Source: Lachnospiraceae bacterium
GTDB taxonomy: Bacteria > Bacillota > Clostridia > Lachnospirales > Lachnospiraceae
Length of the DNA: 32,326 bases
Reading direction: 5' to 3'
Assembly: GCA_022797535.1 (NCBI GenBank)
Contig: JAAWKU010000023.1
Span: 1-32,326 of the forward strand
Positions 8,078 to 14,777 of this stretch are shown in pieces. Under the pieces are notes generated by a model that had not been told where the DNA came from, made no database searches, and saw only the letters and a program-made list of their open reading frames with translations. Made by a program: the position numbers and the translations under genes. How positions within the stretch are numbered: the first letter of the stretch is position 1; the number at the start of each line of letters is the position of its first letter.

Positions 8078-8106
8078 GTCGGCGCATGGGTGTCGGCATT
8101 TTTTTT
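8078..8106 (+). terminator. Riboswitch-controlled intrinsic terminator
   Basis: Stem GTCGGCGC (8078-8085) with GTGTCGGC (8090-8097), 8 pairs including G-U pairs, loop ATGG, then A and eight T (8099-8106). Its 5' arm overlaps the predicted antiterminator, giving a transcription-off design when lysine is bound. Confidence 0.8.
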
Positions 8107-8166
8107 GCGGAAATGAGCCGACGGTCAGGCGCAGTGCTGCTGCGGCAGCGGAATGGAGGAGAGAAT

Positions 8167-9054
8167 ATGGCAATATTTACTGGATCGGGAGTGGCGATTG
8201 TGACCCCGATGCGCGGAGACGGGAGCGTGAATTACGAGAAATTTACGGAACTGGTGGAGTTTCAGATCAGAGAGGGCACGGATGCCATCATAGTCTGCGG
8301 CACCACGGGGGAGGCGTCCACCATGAGCCATGAGGAACACCTGGACGTGATCCGGCATTGTGTGGAGGTGGTAAATGGCAGGGTCCCCGTGATTGCGGGA
8401 ACCGGTTCCAACTGTACGGAAACCGCCGTCTATCTGTCCCAGGAGGCGGAAAAATACGGCGTGGACGGCCTGCTGCTGGTATCTCCCTATTACAACAAAG
8501 CCACCCAGAACGGCCTGTACACCCATTTCAAAAAGGTGGCAGACTCCGTGAAAACTCCTATTCTGCTGTACAATGTGCCCAGCCGCACGGGTGGCAATAT
8601 TCTTCCCCAGACCATCGTGCGTCTGTGCCGGGACTGTGAGAATATCGTGGGGGTAAAGGAAGCCAGTGGCAATATCGTACAGATCGGCCAGCTTGCCGCT
8701 CTGGCCAGAGGCAGCGTGGACATATATTCCGGCAATGACGACCAGATCGTGCCCATCCTGTCCCTGGGCGGCAAGGGTGTAATCTCCGTGCTTGCCAATG
8801 TGGCTCCCCGCCAGACCCACGAGATCTGCGCAAAATATTTTGCCGGAGATACGGAGGGAAGCTGCCGGATGCAGTTGGAGGCCATGGAACTGTGCGGCGC
8901 GTTGTTCTGTGAGGTGAACCCCATACCAGTTAAGAAGGCCCTCAACCTGATGGGCATGGGCGCAGGCTCCCTGCGGCTTCCCCTGACGGATATGGAGGAG
9001 GAAAACGCAGCCAGGCTGGAGAAGGCCATGCGGGCATATGGCATCCTGAATTGA
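8167..9054 (+). CDS. dapA: 4-hydroxy-tetrahydrodipicolinate synthase
   Basis: 295 aa, normal length. It condenses pyruvate with aspartate semialdehyde, the first committed step of the lysine/diaminopimelate branch, in the cytoplasm. It is a (beta/alpha)8 barrel with CGTTGE (T46, T47), YNVPSRT with catalytic Y135, and the Schiff-base lysine K164 in VGVKEASGN. Start choice: GGAGGAG lies 6 nt upstream of the ATG at 8167; the frame is open upstream, but that stretch is riboswitch terminator and leader. It is controlled by the lysine riboswitch directly upstream and followed by dapB 163 nt later without a T-tract terminator, so lysine probably controls both genes. Confidence 0.96.
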   Translation: MAIFTGSGVAIVTPMRGDGSVNYEKFTELVEFQIREGTDAIIVCGTTGEASTMSHEEHLDVIRHCVEVVNGRVPVIAGTGSNCTETAVYLSQEAEKYGVDGLLLVSPYYNKATQNGLYTHFKKVADSVKTPILLYNVPSRTGGNILPQTIVRLCRDCENIVGVKEASGNIVQIGQLAALARGSVDIYSGNDDQIVPILSLGGKGVISVLANVAPRQTHEICAKYFAGDTEGSCRMQLEAMELCGALFCEVNPIPVKKALNLMGMGAGSLRLPLTDMEEENAARLEKAMRAYGILN

Positions 9055-9066
9055 CAGAGCCCCGGT

Positions 9067-9188
9067 CTCTCCGCCAGAGCAGGCGGGAGAGCGGGAAATG
9101 CGGATTGCGGCGCCGCTTTGTACTGCCGGCAGTATAGATTAGAAATCGGAAAATTAGAATTGACGCGGCGCCGCAGGCTTGCCTGCGG
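9067..9188. other. Cluster of perfect palindromes between dapA and dapB
   Basis: In 122 bp there are five dyads: CTCTCCGCC/GGCGGGAGAG (9067-9075/9082-9091, one bulge), GCGGCGCCGC (9107-9116), TACTGCCGGCAGTA (9121-9134), GCGGCGCCGC again (9165-9174), and CCGCAGGC TT GCCTGCGG (9171-9188). The two GCGGCGCCGC copies can also pair with each other as a 10-bp stem. No T tract follows any of them, so they are not ordinary terminators. They may set RNA stability or dapB expression, or be a degraded repeat element. Confidence 0.7.
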
Positions 9189-9217
9189 TATGCGGGAATG
9201 GGGAAGAGGAAGCGAAA

Positions 9218-9982
9218 ATGATTCGATTAATTATGCATGGTTGTAACGGCAAGATGGGTCAGGTGATCAGCAATATCGTGGCGCAGGACCCGGAGGCGGA
9301 ACTGGTGGCAGGTATTGATATGCGGGACGATGGGCATAATCCCTACCCGGTGTTCACGGACATAAGCGCCTGCGATGTGGAGGCGGACGTGCTGATCGAC
9401 TTTTCGGCGGCCCCGGCGGTGGACCGGTTGCTGGACTACTGCGTGGCCCGCAGGCTCCCCTGCGTATTGTGTACCACGGGTCTCAGCCCCCGGCAGCTTG
9501 CCCGGGTGGAGGAAGTTTCCCGGGAAGTGGCAGTGGTCAGGTCCGCCAACATGTCCCTGGGAGTCAATCTGCTTCTGAAGTTGCTGAAAGAGGCGGCCGG
9601 GGTGTTGTCCCCTGCGGGATTTGACATTGAGATCGTGGAGAAACACCACAACCAGAAGGTGGACGCCCCCAGCGGAACAGCGCTGGCCCTGGCAGACTCC
9701 ATCAATGAGGAATTGGACAATACCTGCGAATATATTTACGACAGAAGCCAGAGAAGAGAAAAGCGGGATAAAAAGGAGATTGGTATCAGCGCCGTCCGGG
9801 GCGGGACCATTGTGGGGGAACATGATGTGATCTTTGCCGGTGAGGACGAGGTAGTCACCTTTTCTCACAGCGCTTACTCCAAGGCGGTGTTTGCCAAGGG
9901 CGCGGTGCAGGCAGGTAAATTCCTGGCAGGGAAGCCAGCGGGCCTGTACGACATGAGCCATGTGATTGACGCACAGGTCTGA
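9218..9982 (+). CDS. dapB: 4-hydroxy-tetrahydrodipicolinate reductase
   Basis: 254 aa. It reduces the DapA product with NAD(P)H to tetrahydrodipicolinate. The N-terminal Rossmann fold has GCNGKMG (residues 7-13), followed by DFSAAPAV and CTTGLS. The catalytic signature EKHHNQKVDAPSGTA carries H143, H144 and K147, and the C-terminal half ends with the usual HVIDAQV-like strand. GAAGAGGAAG lies upstream of the ATG at 9218. It follows dapA in the same transcription unit and ends at an intrinsic terminator 10 nt after its stop. Confidence 0.96.
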   Translation: MIRLIMHGCNGKMGQVISNIVAQDPEAELVAGIDMRDDGHNPYPVFTDISACDVEADVLIDFSAAPAVDRLLDYCVARRLPCVLCTTGLSPRQLARVEEVSREVAVVRSANMSLGVNLLLKLLKEAAGVLSPAGFDIEIVEKHHNQKVDAPSGTALALADSINEELDNTCEYIYDRSQRREKRDKKEIGISAVRGGTIVGEHDVIFAGEDEVVTFSHSAYSKAVFAKGAVQAGKFLAGKPAGLYDMSHVIDAQV

Positions 9983-9992
9983 TGTTAAAAAG

Positions 9993-10021
9993 GGCCACAG
10001 GCAATATACCTGTGGCCTTTT
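9993..10021. terminator. Terminator after dapB, probably bidirectional
   Basis: Stem GGCCACAGG/CCTGTGGCC (9993-10001/10009-10017), 7-nt loop, four T after it and an A run before it. It also serves the convergent lipoprotein gene. Confidence 0.8.
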
Positions 10022-10033
10022 GAAACATGAAGA

Positions 10034-10654
10034 TCAGTGTGCGCCGGTACCGGTTCCGGTACCGCTTCCTGTAGTGCCGGTGACGGTGCCTGCGTTATTT
10101 CCGGTAGAGCCGTTGCTGTTGGTATTACTGTTGCCGTTGGTATTACCGTTGCCCAGAGCAGAGTCGGACGTATCTCCGGTATTGTCCCCAGTCATGTCGT
10201 CGATGAGGTCATTCACTCCGCCTGTCACATCGTCTATGATGCCGCCCACGGCATTACCTGCGTCGTTCGCCGCGTCTCCTATGGCGTTGCCCGTGTCATC
10301 CATGGCTCCGCCTGCCGCGCCGCCGTCGTTGCCTACGGTAGAGCCGTCCGTAGAGCTGTCTGCGGTACTGCCGCTGTTGATGTCATCGCTGCTGCCCATA
10401 GTGGAATCCGTGGTGGAATTGCTGTTATTGTCGCCCACAGTCCCGGAATTGGTGCCGCTGTTACCGGCCACGGTTCCGGAATTGCCATTGTTGGCTGTGG
10501 AACCGGCATTGCTCTCACCAGTGGTCTGGCTTCCGGCCATGTCACTGGGGTCGTTATTATTATCCTTGTTCCTGGTACATGCCGCCGCCGTACACATAAA
10601 GGCTGCCAGCAGACCGATTAAGATTAGTTTCTTACCATTAAATCGCACTTTCAT
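10034..10654 (-). CDS. Low-complexity Ser/Thr/Asn/Gly-rich lipoprotein
   Basis: 206 aa. A signal peptide (MKVRFNGKK, then a hydrophobic run to residue 20) ends in TAAAC, giving a predicted lipidated Cys26. This is a weak lipobox because Leu is missing at -3. The rest is almost all Asn, Gly, Thr, Ser, Asp and Ala: imperfect repeats of the kind DAGNAVGG, GNAIGDA and DDVTGGVNDLIDDMTGD in the middle, and Gly-Thr repeats at the C-terminus. No enzyme motif. It is probably a disordered, surface-exposed spacer or cell-wall-associated lipoprotein. Start choice: AGGAGG is 7 nt from the ATG at 10654 and 4 nt from one at 10657. The gene is divergent from hisA, and long dyads lie upstream. Confidence 0.7.
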   Translation of the reverse strand: MKVRFNGKKLILIGLLAAFMCTAAACTRNKDNNNDPSDMAGSQTTGESNAGSTANNGNSGTVAGNSGTNSGTVGDNNSNSTTDSTMGSSDDINSGSTADSSTDGSTVGNDGGAAGGAMDDTGNAIGDAANDAGNAVGGIIDDVTGGVNDLIDDMTGDNTGDTSDSALGNGNTNGNSNTNSNGSTGNNAGTVTGTTGSGTGTGTGAH

Positions 10655-10675
10655 CATAACTCCTCCTGAATGATT

Positions 10676-10736
10676 GTTTTTGGCTCTGCATATATTATGT
10701 GTATCTGCAAACGATTTATACAGAGATTCCAAAAAC
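10676..10736. other. Long inverted repeat upstream of the lipoprotein gene
   Basis: GTTTTTGG CTCTG (10676-10688) pairs with CAGAG att CCAAAAAC (10721-10736): 13 pairs with one 3-nt bulge and a 32-nt loop. It starts 9 nt from the lipoprotein ribosome binding site and could form in its leader RNA or act as an operator. Confidence 0.6.
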
Positions 10737-10740
10737 GCAC

Positions 10741-10780
10741 TGATCCATGCGTGGACGGCGAATCGTTCGGACATGGATCA
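10741..10780. other. 9-bp perfect dyad upstream of hisA
   Basis: TGATCCATG (10741-10749) and CATGGATCA (10772-10780), 22 bp apart and about 50 bp ahead of the hisA start. Candidate operator or leader hairpin. No clear -35/-10 pair for hisA could be fixed here. Confidence 0.5.
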
Positions 10781-10831
10781 CGGGAAAGTAAGTTGGAAGG
10801 GCATGCGCGGAATTATCATTAGAGGAAAATT

Positions 10832-11614
10832 ATGGAATTCAGGCCCTGTATTGACATTCACAATGGAAAAGTAAAACAGATCGTGGGCGGAAGCCTGAAA
10901 GACCAGGGAGACCGGGCCCTGGAAAATTTTGTTTCTGAGCAGGATGCTGCTTTTTACGCCAGGCTTTATCAAAGCGCAGGCATACGGGGCGGGCATATCA
11001 TCCTGCTCAACGGGGCGGACAGCCCCCACTATGAGGCCACCAGGCAGCAGGCTTTTAAGGCTTTGGCGGCTTACCCCGGCGGACTGCAGGTGGGCGGCGG
11101 CATCCATGGGGGCAATGCCCGGGAATATCTGGATGCAGGCGCTGCACAGGTCATTGTCACTTCCTACGTATTTCATGACGGCCGGGTGGACTGTGACCGC
11201 CTGGAAGAGATGGCGAAGGCAGTGGGCAGAGAGCGGCTGGTGTTGGATTTGAGCTGCAGGAAAATAGAGGGGCAGTATCGAATCGTGACGGATCGTTGGC
11301 AGAAGGCCACCAGGGAGGTGCTGACAGCCAGTCTGTTGGACCGGCTGGCGGGCTATTGCTGTGAATTCCTGGTCCATGGGGTGGACGTGGAGGGCAAGTC
11401 CGGCGGCATCGACCAGGGGCTTGCAGCCCTGCTGGGTGAATGGGGCAGGCTGCCTGTCACTTATGCCGGAGGTGTACATAGCTATGAGGACTTGCGGCTT
11501 CTGAAAAAGTTGGGGCACGATATTCTGCATGTGACTGTGGGGAGCGCGCTGGATCTGTTCGGCGGGGACATGGAGTGGGAGAGGGTGCTGGAGATATGCA
11601 AAGAAAAGGGCTGA
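10832..11614 (+). CDS. hisA: Eukaryotic-type ProFAR isomerase HisA
   Basis: 260 aa. It catalyses the ProFAR to PRFAR isomerisation in histidine synthesis. The N-terminus FRPCIDIHNGKVKQIVGGSL is the yeast HIS6-like form rather than the classical bacterial one. Expected barrel elements follow: LQVGGGIHGGNA (first phosphate site), VIVTSYVF, LVLDLSCRK, VHGVDVEGKSGGID and VTYAGGVHSYEDL (second phosphate site). The general acid/base Asp residues fit D8 and the Asp of HGVDVEGK. It stands alone, away from a his operon. AGAGGAAAA lies upstream of the ATG; the stop codon is inside its own terminator. A paralogue with another role is possible but less likely. Confidence 0.88.
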   Translation: MEFRPCIDIHNGKVKQIVGGSLKDQGDRALENFVSEQDAAFYARLYQSAGIRGGHIILLNGADSPHYEATRQQAFKALAAYPGGLQVGGGIHGGNAREYLDAGAAQVIVTSYVFHDGRVDCDRLEEMAKAVGRERLVLDLSCRKIEGQYRIVTDRWQKATREVLTASLLDRLAGYCCEFLVHGVDVEGKSGGIDQGLAALLGEWGRLPVTYAGGVHSYEDLRLLKKLGHDILHVTVGSALDLFGGDMEWERVLEICKEKG

Positions 11615-11633
11615 CAGATTTTGCCAGCCCTTT
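11605..11633. terminator. Terminator at the hisA stop
   Basis: Perfect 9-bp stem AAAGGGCTG/CAGCCCTTT (11605-11613/11625-11633) with an 11-nt loop and TTTGTCTCT at the 3' side. It overlaps the hisA stop codon. Confidence 0.75.
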
Positions 11634-11735
11634 GTCTCTAATCCCATAAAACGATATTGCTATTCATAAAACAATTCTTCATTATATTAAGAACAGGTAC
11701 ATCGTGTTACTGATTATGGATGCTATAAGCGTTAC

Positions 11736-11936
11736 TTATAACTTTGTTACGTTTACGGCCTGGGGACCCTTCTCGCCGTTCACTACTTCAAACTCAACTG
11801 CCTGGCCCTCTTCAAGAGACTTGAAGCCTTCCATGTTCAGCCCGGAGTAGTGTACGAATACGTCGTTACCAGACTCATCAGAGATGAAACCGTAGCCCTT
11901 TTGGTTGTTAAACCACTTTACTGTACCTTTGTTCAT
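11736..11936 (-). CDS. Cold-shock protein (CspA family)
   Basis: 66 aa, one OB fold. It binds single-stranded RNA/DNA and acts as an RNA chaperone. RNP1 (KGYGFI) and RNP2 (VFVHYSG) are intact; the protein starts [12 protein letters not shown] and ends in the usual QAVNVTKL. Start choice: GGAGG 8 nt upstream of the ATG at 11936; the upstream in-frame extension is leader. The predicted leader is short (~40 nt), unlike the long thermosensing leader of E. coli cspA, so constitutive or growth-linked expression is as likely as cold induction. Confidence 0.95.
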   Translation of the reverse strand: MNKGTVKWFNNQKGYGFISDESGNDVFVHYSGLNMEGFKSLEEGQAVEFEVVNGEKGPQAVNVTKL

Positions 11937-11983
11937 TGTTGATACCTCCAAAAAAATGTATGTTGCACTGTTACAACGATTAA

Positions 11984-12012
11984 AGGATAACACAAGAAAT
12001 AGAAATTGTAAA
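11984..12012 (-). promoter_or_regulatory. Promoter for the cold-shock gene
   Basis: Minus strand: -35 TTTACA (12007-12012), 17 bp, -10 TATCCT (11984-11989). Confidence 0.5.
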
Positions 12013-12104
12013 TAGTTTTTATAAGATTTTTACAGAAATTCCTTTCTTTATTTTGCGTATGGCATAAAAATATGGGTCAAATGTTACAAAATTATTAATT
12101 TTTG

Positions 12105-12133
12105 TTGAGAAATTGAATTGGCTATGGTAAAAT
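12105..12133 (+). promoter_or_regulatory. Promoter for the M23-like/bactofilin operon
   Basis: -35 TTGAGA (12105-12110), 17 bp, -10 TAAAAT (12128-12133). GGAGGTGA follows at about 12148. Confidence 0.6.
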
Positions 12134-12164
12134 AGGTCTTGTTCATTGGAGGTGAAAGACTTAA

Positions 12165-12911
12165 ATGAAAACCAAAAAGCATAAACGCAAGACCAACCGT
12201 GTGGTGATCATTGCCTCGGATGCGGCGGACGCGGGGGTGCGTCACCTGCGGTTCAGCCACTGGGTGTTTCGGGTGCTGGTGTTGGTGTTTTGCGTTGCCG
12301 TGGGCTATGTGGTGGGCCGCATTCTCTATGAGGAACAGTACAAGTCCAAGGTGTGGGAGATTGCCAACCGAAGAATCGCGGAGGCCCAGGCCGCAAATGA
12401 GGAGATGCAGGAGAAACTGGCGGCGGCGGAAGCAGGCAGTCTGGACATGCAGAGCCAGGTGATAGCATTAAACAGCAAGATCGACCTGCTGAGTGACACG
12501 GTGAATCAGAAAACGGAGGAGATGAACGCGCTGGCGGAAAAGATTCAGCAGCAAGGCATTCCCAGTCGTTTTCCCATGACAGGTTCTGCTTCCATCGAGG
12601 AGATCACCGAAGGAGAACCTGCCTGTATTCTCAACGGAACGGAGGGCACTGTGGTGGTTGCGGCCGCCACTGGCGTGGTGACGGAGGTGGGAGAGGACGC
12701 GGACTACGGGAGCAGGGTAGTGCTGGACCATGGCAACGGCTATGTAACCATCTACCGCAACAAGGGGGACTGTCTGGTGAAGGCGGGGGATACTGTGGCC
12801 CAGGGGGGCGCGCTTTACTACATCGGCAGCGACAACACCAGGCTGGGATACCAGATTCAGCAGGACGGGACCTATATCAGTCCCATGCAGTTGATTGACA
12901 TCAGCGGATAA
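12165..12911 (+). CDS. M23/LytM-like membrane protein lacking zinc ligands
   Basis: 248 aa. A basic cytoplasmic N-terminus (KTKKHKRKTNR) is followed by one transmembrane helix (~33-53), a coiled coil (~58-125, rich in Glu, Ala and Gln) and a C-terminal M23/LytM fold (~150-245: EGTVVVAAATGVVTEV, LDHGNGYVTIYRN, VKAGDTVAQGGALYYIG). The zinc ligands are missing: no HxxxD before the fold, and the HxH motif position near the end reads LGYQI. It should therefore be a non-cutting scaffold, like the LytM regulators that recruit or activate other cell-wall hydrolases. It is followed 59 nt later by a bactofilin gene, a pairing known for M23 proteins in other bacteria and linked to local cell-wall shaping. 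SpoIIQ-like use in sporulation is another possibility. Confidence 0.82.
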   Translation: MKTKKHKRKTNRVVIIASDAADAGVRHLRFSHWVFRVLVLVFCVAVGYVVGRILYEEQYKSKVWEIANRRIAEAQAANEEMQEKLAAAEAGSLDMQSQVIALNSKIDLLSDTVNQKTEEMNALAEKIQQQGIPSRFPMTGSASIEEITEGEPACILNGTEGTVVVAAATGVVTEVGEDADYGSRVVLDHGNGYVTIYRNKGDCLVKAGDTVAQGGALYYIGSDNTRLGYQIQQDGTYISPMQLIDISG

Positions 12912-12970
12912 GGAAAAACAGCCACATCAAAAAGGTTTTAAGCCGCAGGGCGGCAGAATGGGAGGAAAGT

Positions 12971-13456
12971 ATGACAGGAAAAAAGGATGATATGGTAATA
13001 ACTACGATACTGGGGAAGGACTGCGTTGTCAACGGGGACTTCATCGTGAAGCAGAGCGCCAGAATCGACGGCGAAGTGCAGGGTGATGTGTATGTGTCAG
13101 GAACTCTGATCATGGGCGCCGGGGCCAGGGTCGAGGGTAACATCGAGGCCGGGGAAGCTATTTTGGGCGGCGATGTGGTAGGCAATGTACAGGCTCCCGG
13201 GAAGGTGGAACTGACGGTTACGGCCAAGGTCATCGGGGATATTACCACCAATGTGATCGTGATTGACGAGAACGCCATATTCCAGGGCAGATGCAATATG
13301 AACCAGGATGCCCCCCGTAGAAAGACGCCGGCGGCCAAGAAGGCTCTCAAAGACGAAAAACGATCCGCCAAGGCAGTGCTGCAGGAAGCGCTTCGCGAGG
13401 CCCAGGAGGAGAATCTGTCCTGGCAGCAGGAAGAGGGAGACAACGGGATCAACTGA
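12971..13456 (+). CDS. Bactofilin (polymer-forming cytoskeletal protein)
   Basis: 161 aa. The DUF583/bactofilin beta-helix spans about residues 9-110, with short repeating rungs such as DGEVQGDVYVSGTL, GARVEGNIEAGEAILGGDVVGNV and AKVIGDITTNVIVIDENA. The C-terminal ~45 residues are a charged, Lys/Glu-rich helix. Bactofilins self-assemble without nucleotide into membrane-linked filaments and position cell-wall enzymes. GGGAGGAAA lies upstream of the ATG. It is co-transcribed with the M23-like gene before it and ends at a strong terminator. The short N-terminal tail may hold the membrane or partner site. Confidence 0.92.
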   Translation: MTGKKDDMVITTILGKDCVVNGDFIVKQSARIDGEVQGDVYVSGTLIMGAGARVEGNIEAGEAILGGDVVGNVQAPGKVELTVTAKVIGDITTNVIVIDENAIFQGRCNMNQDAPRRKTPAAKKALKDEKRSAKAVLQEALREAQEENLSWQQEEGDNGIN

Positions 13457-13494
13457 TACGAATACCTGGTACAGAACAGGTGATACGGGATATA

Positions 13495-13526
13495 AAAAGG
13501 CAGGTGGCCCAGAGCCCCTGCCTTTT
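13495..13526. terminator. Terminator after the bactofilin gene, bidirectional
   Basis: Ten-pair stem AAAAGGCAGG/CCTGCCTTTT (13495-13504/13517-13526) between the bactofilin gene and the convergent TrpR-like gene. Confidence 0.85.
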
Positions 13527-13538
13527 GCATCCTGCCGC

Positions 13539-13844
13539 TTATTGTTCTCCGGGGGGAGTCATTCGCTTAAACACCATATCATAGCCATCGTTGCCATAGT
13601 TCAGGGAACGGTTGACCCTGCTGATGGTGGCGGTGGAGGCCCCGGTCTTTTCAGCGATCTCCAGATAGGTTTTGTGGTCGTCCAGCATGGAGGCCACCTC
13701 GAAGCGCTGCGACAGGGACAGAAGCTCGTTCACAGTACAGAGATCCTCGAAAAAAGTGTAGCATTCTTCTTTGTTTTGCAGGCAGAGAATGGCCTCGAAC
13801 AGCCTGCCCACCGCCTCTGTCTTGATCTTTTTGTTCATTGTCAT
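13539..13844 (-). CDS. YerC/TrpR-like transcriptional regulator
   Basis: 101 aa, typical of the YerC/YecD family, an all-helical relative of the Trp repressor. The helix-turn-helix is in DHKTYLEIAEKTGASTATISRVNRSLNYG (about residues 58-86); the N-terminal helices (FEAILCLQNKEECYTFFEDLCTVNELLSLSQRF) form the dimer core. Start choice: AAAGG 7 nt before the ATG at 13844; a later ATG at 13838 is also possible. A ligand is not known, and Trp-contact residues cannot be confirmed. Three copies of TTAAAGTT lie in its own promoter and leader, which suggests self-control. It is convergent with bactofilin and divergent from the DUF1836 operon. Confidence 0.9.
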   Translation of the reverse strand: MTMNKKIKTEAVGRLFEAILCLQNKEECYTFFEDLCTVNELLSLSQRFEVASMLDDHKTYLEIAEKTGASTATISRVNRSLNYGNDGYDMVFKRMTPPGEQ

Positions 13845-13862
13845 TTCCAAGCCTTTCTGCTA

Positions 13863-13921
13863 TTAAAGTTCTGCTTAAAGTTAAGCGTGTTTTCTGCCGT
13901 CTATTTTATCATATTAAAGTT
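13863..13921. repeat. Three TTAAAGTT repeats, candidate operators
   Basis: Perfect copies at 13863-13870, 13875-13882 and 13914-13921, all in one orientation. The last lies in the spacer of the regulator promoter; the first two lie just downstream of its start of transcription and 12 bp (about one DNA turn) apart. Confidence 0.6.
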
Positions 13922-13931
13922 GTAAAGTAAA
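13903..13931 (-). promoter_or_regulatory. Promoter for the TrpR-like gene
   Basis: Minus strand: -35 TTTACT (13926-13931), 17 bp, -10 TAAAAT (13903-13908). Its spacer contains a TTAAAGTT copy. Confidence 0.5.
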
Positions 13932-13987
13932 TATGGACACAAAAATTCTTTTTAAGAGATTTTTGAAGAAGTTTTGATGAAAAAAGG

Positions 13988-14016
13988 TTGTCATGTAGTT
14001 TTAAATACTATATAAT
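13988..14016 (+). promoter_or_regulatory. Promoter for the DUF1836-PHP-HIT operon
   Basis: -35 TTGTCA (13988-13993), 17 bp, -10 TATAAT (14011-14016, perfect). The predicted start is about 14023. Between it and the DUF1836 gene lies a short CGCGACC direct repeat (14105-14118). Confidence 0.7.
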
Positions 14017-14022
14017 AAAACC

Positions 14023-14097
14023 ATGAGAAAGACAATTTCAGACGCAATATCACAGATAAAATCGGAGTTCGGCCCAGACTGGATTCTGAATATATAA
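14023..14097 (+). CDS. Possible leaderless 24-aa small ORF
   Basis: ATG to TAA encoding 24 residues beginning MRKTISDAISQIK and ending DWILNI. The ATG falls at the start of transcription predicted from the TATAAT at 14011, so it would be a leaderless message; there is no ribosome binding site. It could be a leader peptide, a small amphipathic protein, or chance. Confidence 0.25.
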   Translation: MRKTISDAISQIKSEFGPDWILNI

Positions 14098-14141
14098 CCC
14101 GGGCGCGACCCGCGACCCGCGATATGCAGGTAGAGGTAAGT

Positions 14142-14777
14142 ATGAAGATAGATACGGAAAATCTGTTAAACAGCATTCTGGACAGTTTGAGCAGGATAGA
14201 GTATGTCCGCCCGGAGGATATCCCGGACATTGACCTGTATATGGACCAGGTGACCACATTTATGGACAGCAGGCTGCGCACCACCACCCGCAATCCGGGT
14301 GACGACAAGGTGCTGACCAAAACCATGATCAACAACTATGCCAAGAATGATCTGCTGCCGCCCCCGGTGCGGAAGAAATATTCCAAGGAACATGTGCTGG
14401 TGCTGATCTTTATCTATTATTTCAAGGGGGTCATGTCCATCAACGATATTCAGGTCCTGCTTAAGCCCATCACGGACAAATATTTTGGGGGAGCGGAGGC
14501 CTTTGACCTGGAGGCTGTGTACCAGGAGGTCTTTGGCATGGAGAGGGAGGAAGTGGAACTGCTGAAGGAAGACGTGAGGCGCAATTATCTCAAGGCCCAG
14601 CAGACCTTCCAGGAGGCGCCCCAGGAGGACCGGGAGTTTCTTCAGAAATTCTCCTTTATCTGTCTTCTCAGTTTTGATGTGTATGTGAAAAAGCTGATGA
14701 TCGAGAAGATGGTGGATGATCTGGCGGGGCATGTGGCGGCTCCGGACAAAAAGGAGAAGAGGGAGAAGAAGGAATGA
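14142..14777 (+). CDS. DUF1836 family protein
   Basis: 211 aa, function unknown. The DUF1836 core spans about residues 10-155. It begins with a segment typical of a MerR/HTH-like fold (VLTKTMINNYAKNDLLPPPVRKKYS, where a start helix is followed by a recognition-like helix and a Pro-rich wing), so DNA binding is plausible but unproven. The C-terminus is Lys/Glu-rich. Start choice: AGAGG is 5 nt before the ATG at 14142; an in-frame ATG at 14124 has no ribosome binding site. It overlaps the PHP gene by 4 nt (ATGA), so the two are translationally coupled. Confidence 0.85.
   Translation: MKIDTENLLNSILDSLSRIEYVRPEDIPDIDLYMDQVTTFMDSRLRTTTRNPGDDKVLTKTMINNYAKNDLLPPPVRKKYSKEHVLVLIFIYYFKGVMSINDIQVLLKPITDKYFGGAEAFDLEAVYQEVFGMEREEVELLKEDVRRNYLKAQQTFQEAPQEDREFLQKFSFICLLSFDVYVKKLMIEKMVDDLAGHVAAPDKKEKREKKE

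Noticed and set aside
9067..9091. Terminator after dapA
   Set aside because: The hairpin is good but has no T tract, so read-through into dapB is expected.
10037..10621. Plus-strand frames through the lipoprotein repeats
   Set aside because: Low-complexity DNA is open in several frames; only the minus strand has a signal peptide and ribosome binding site.
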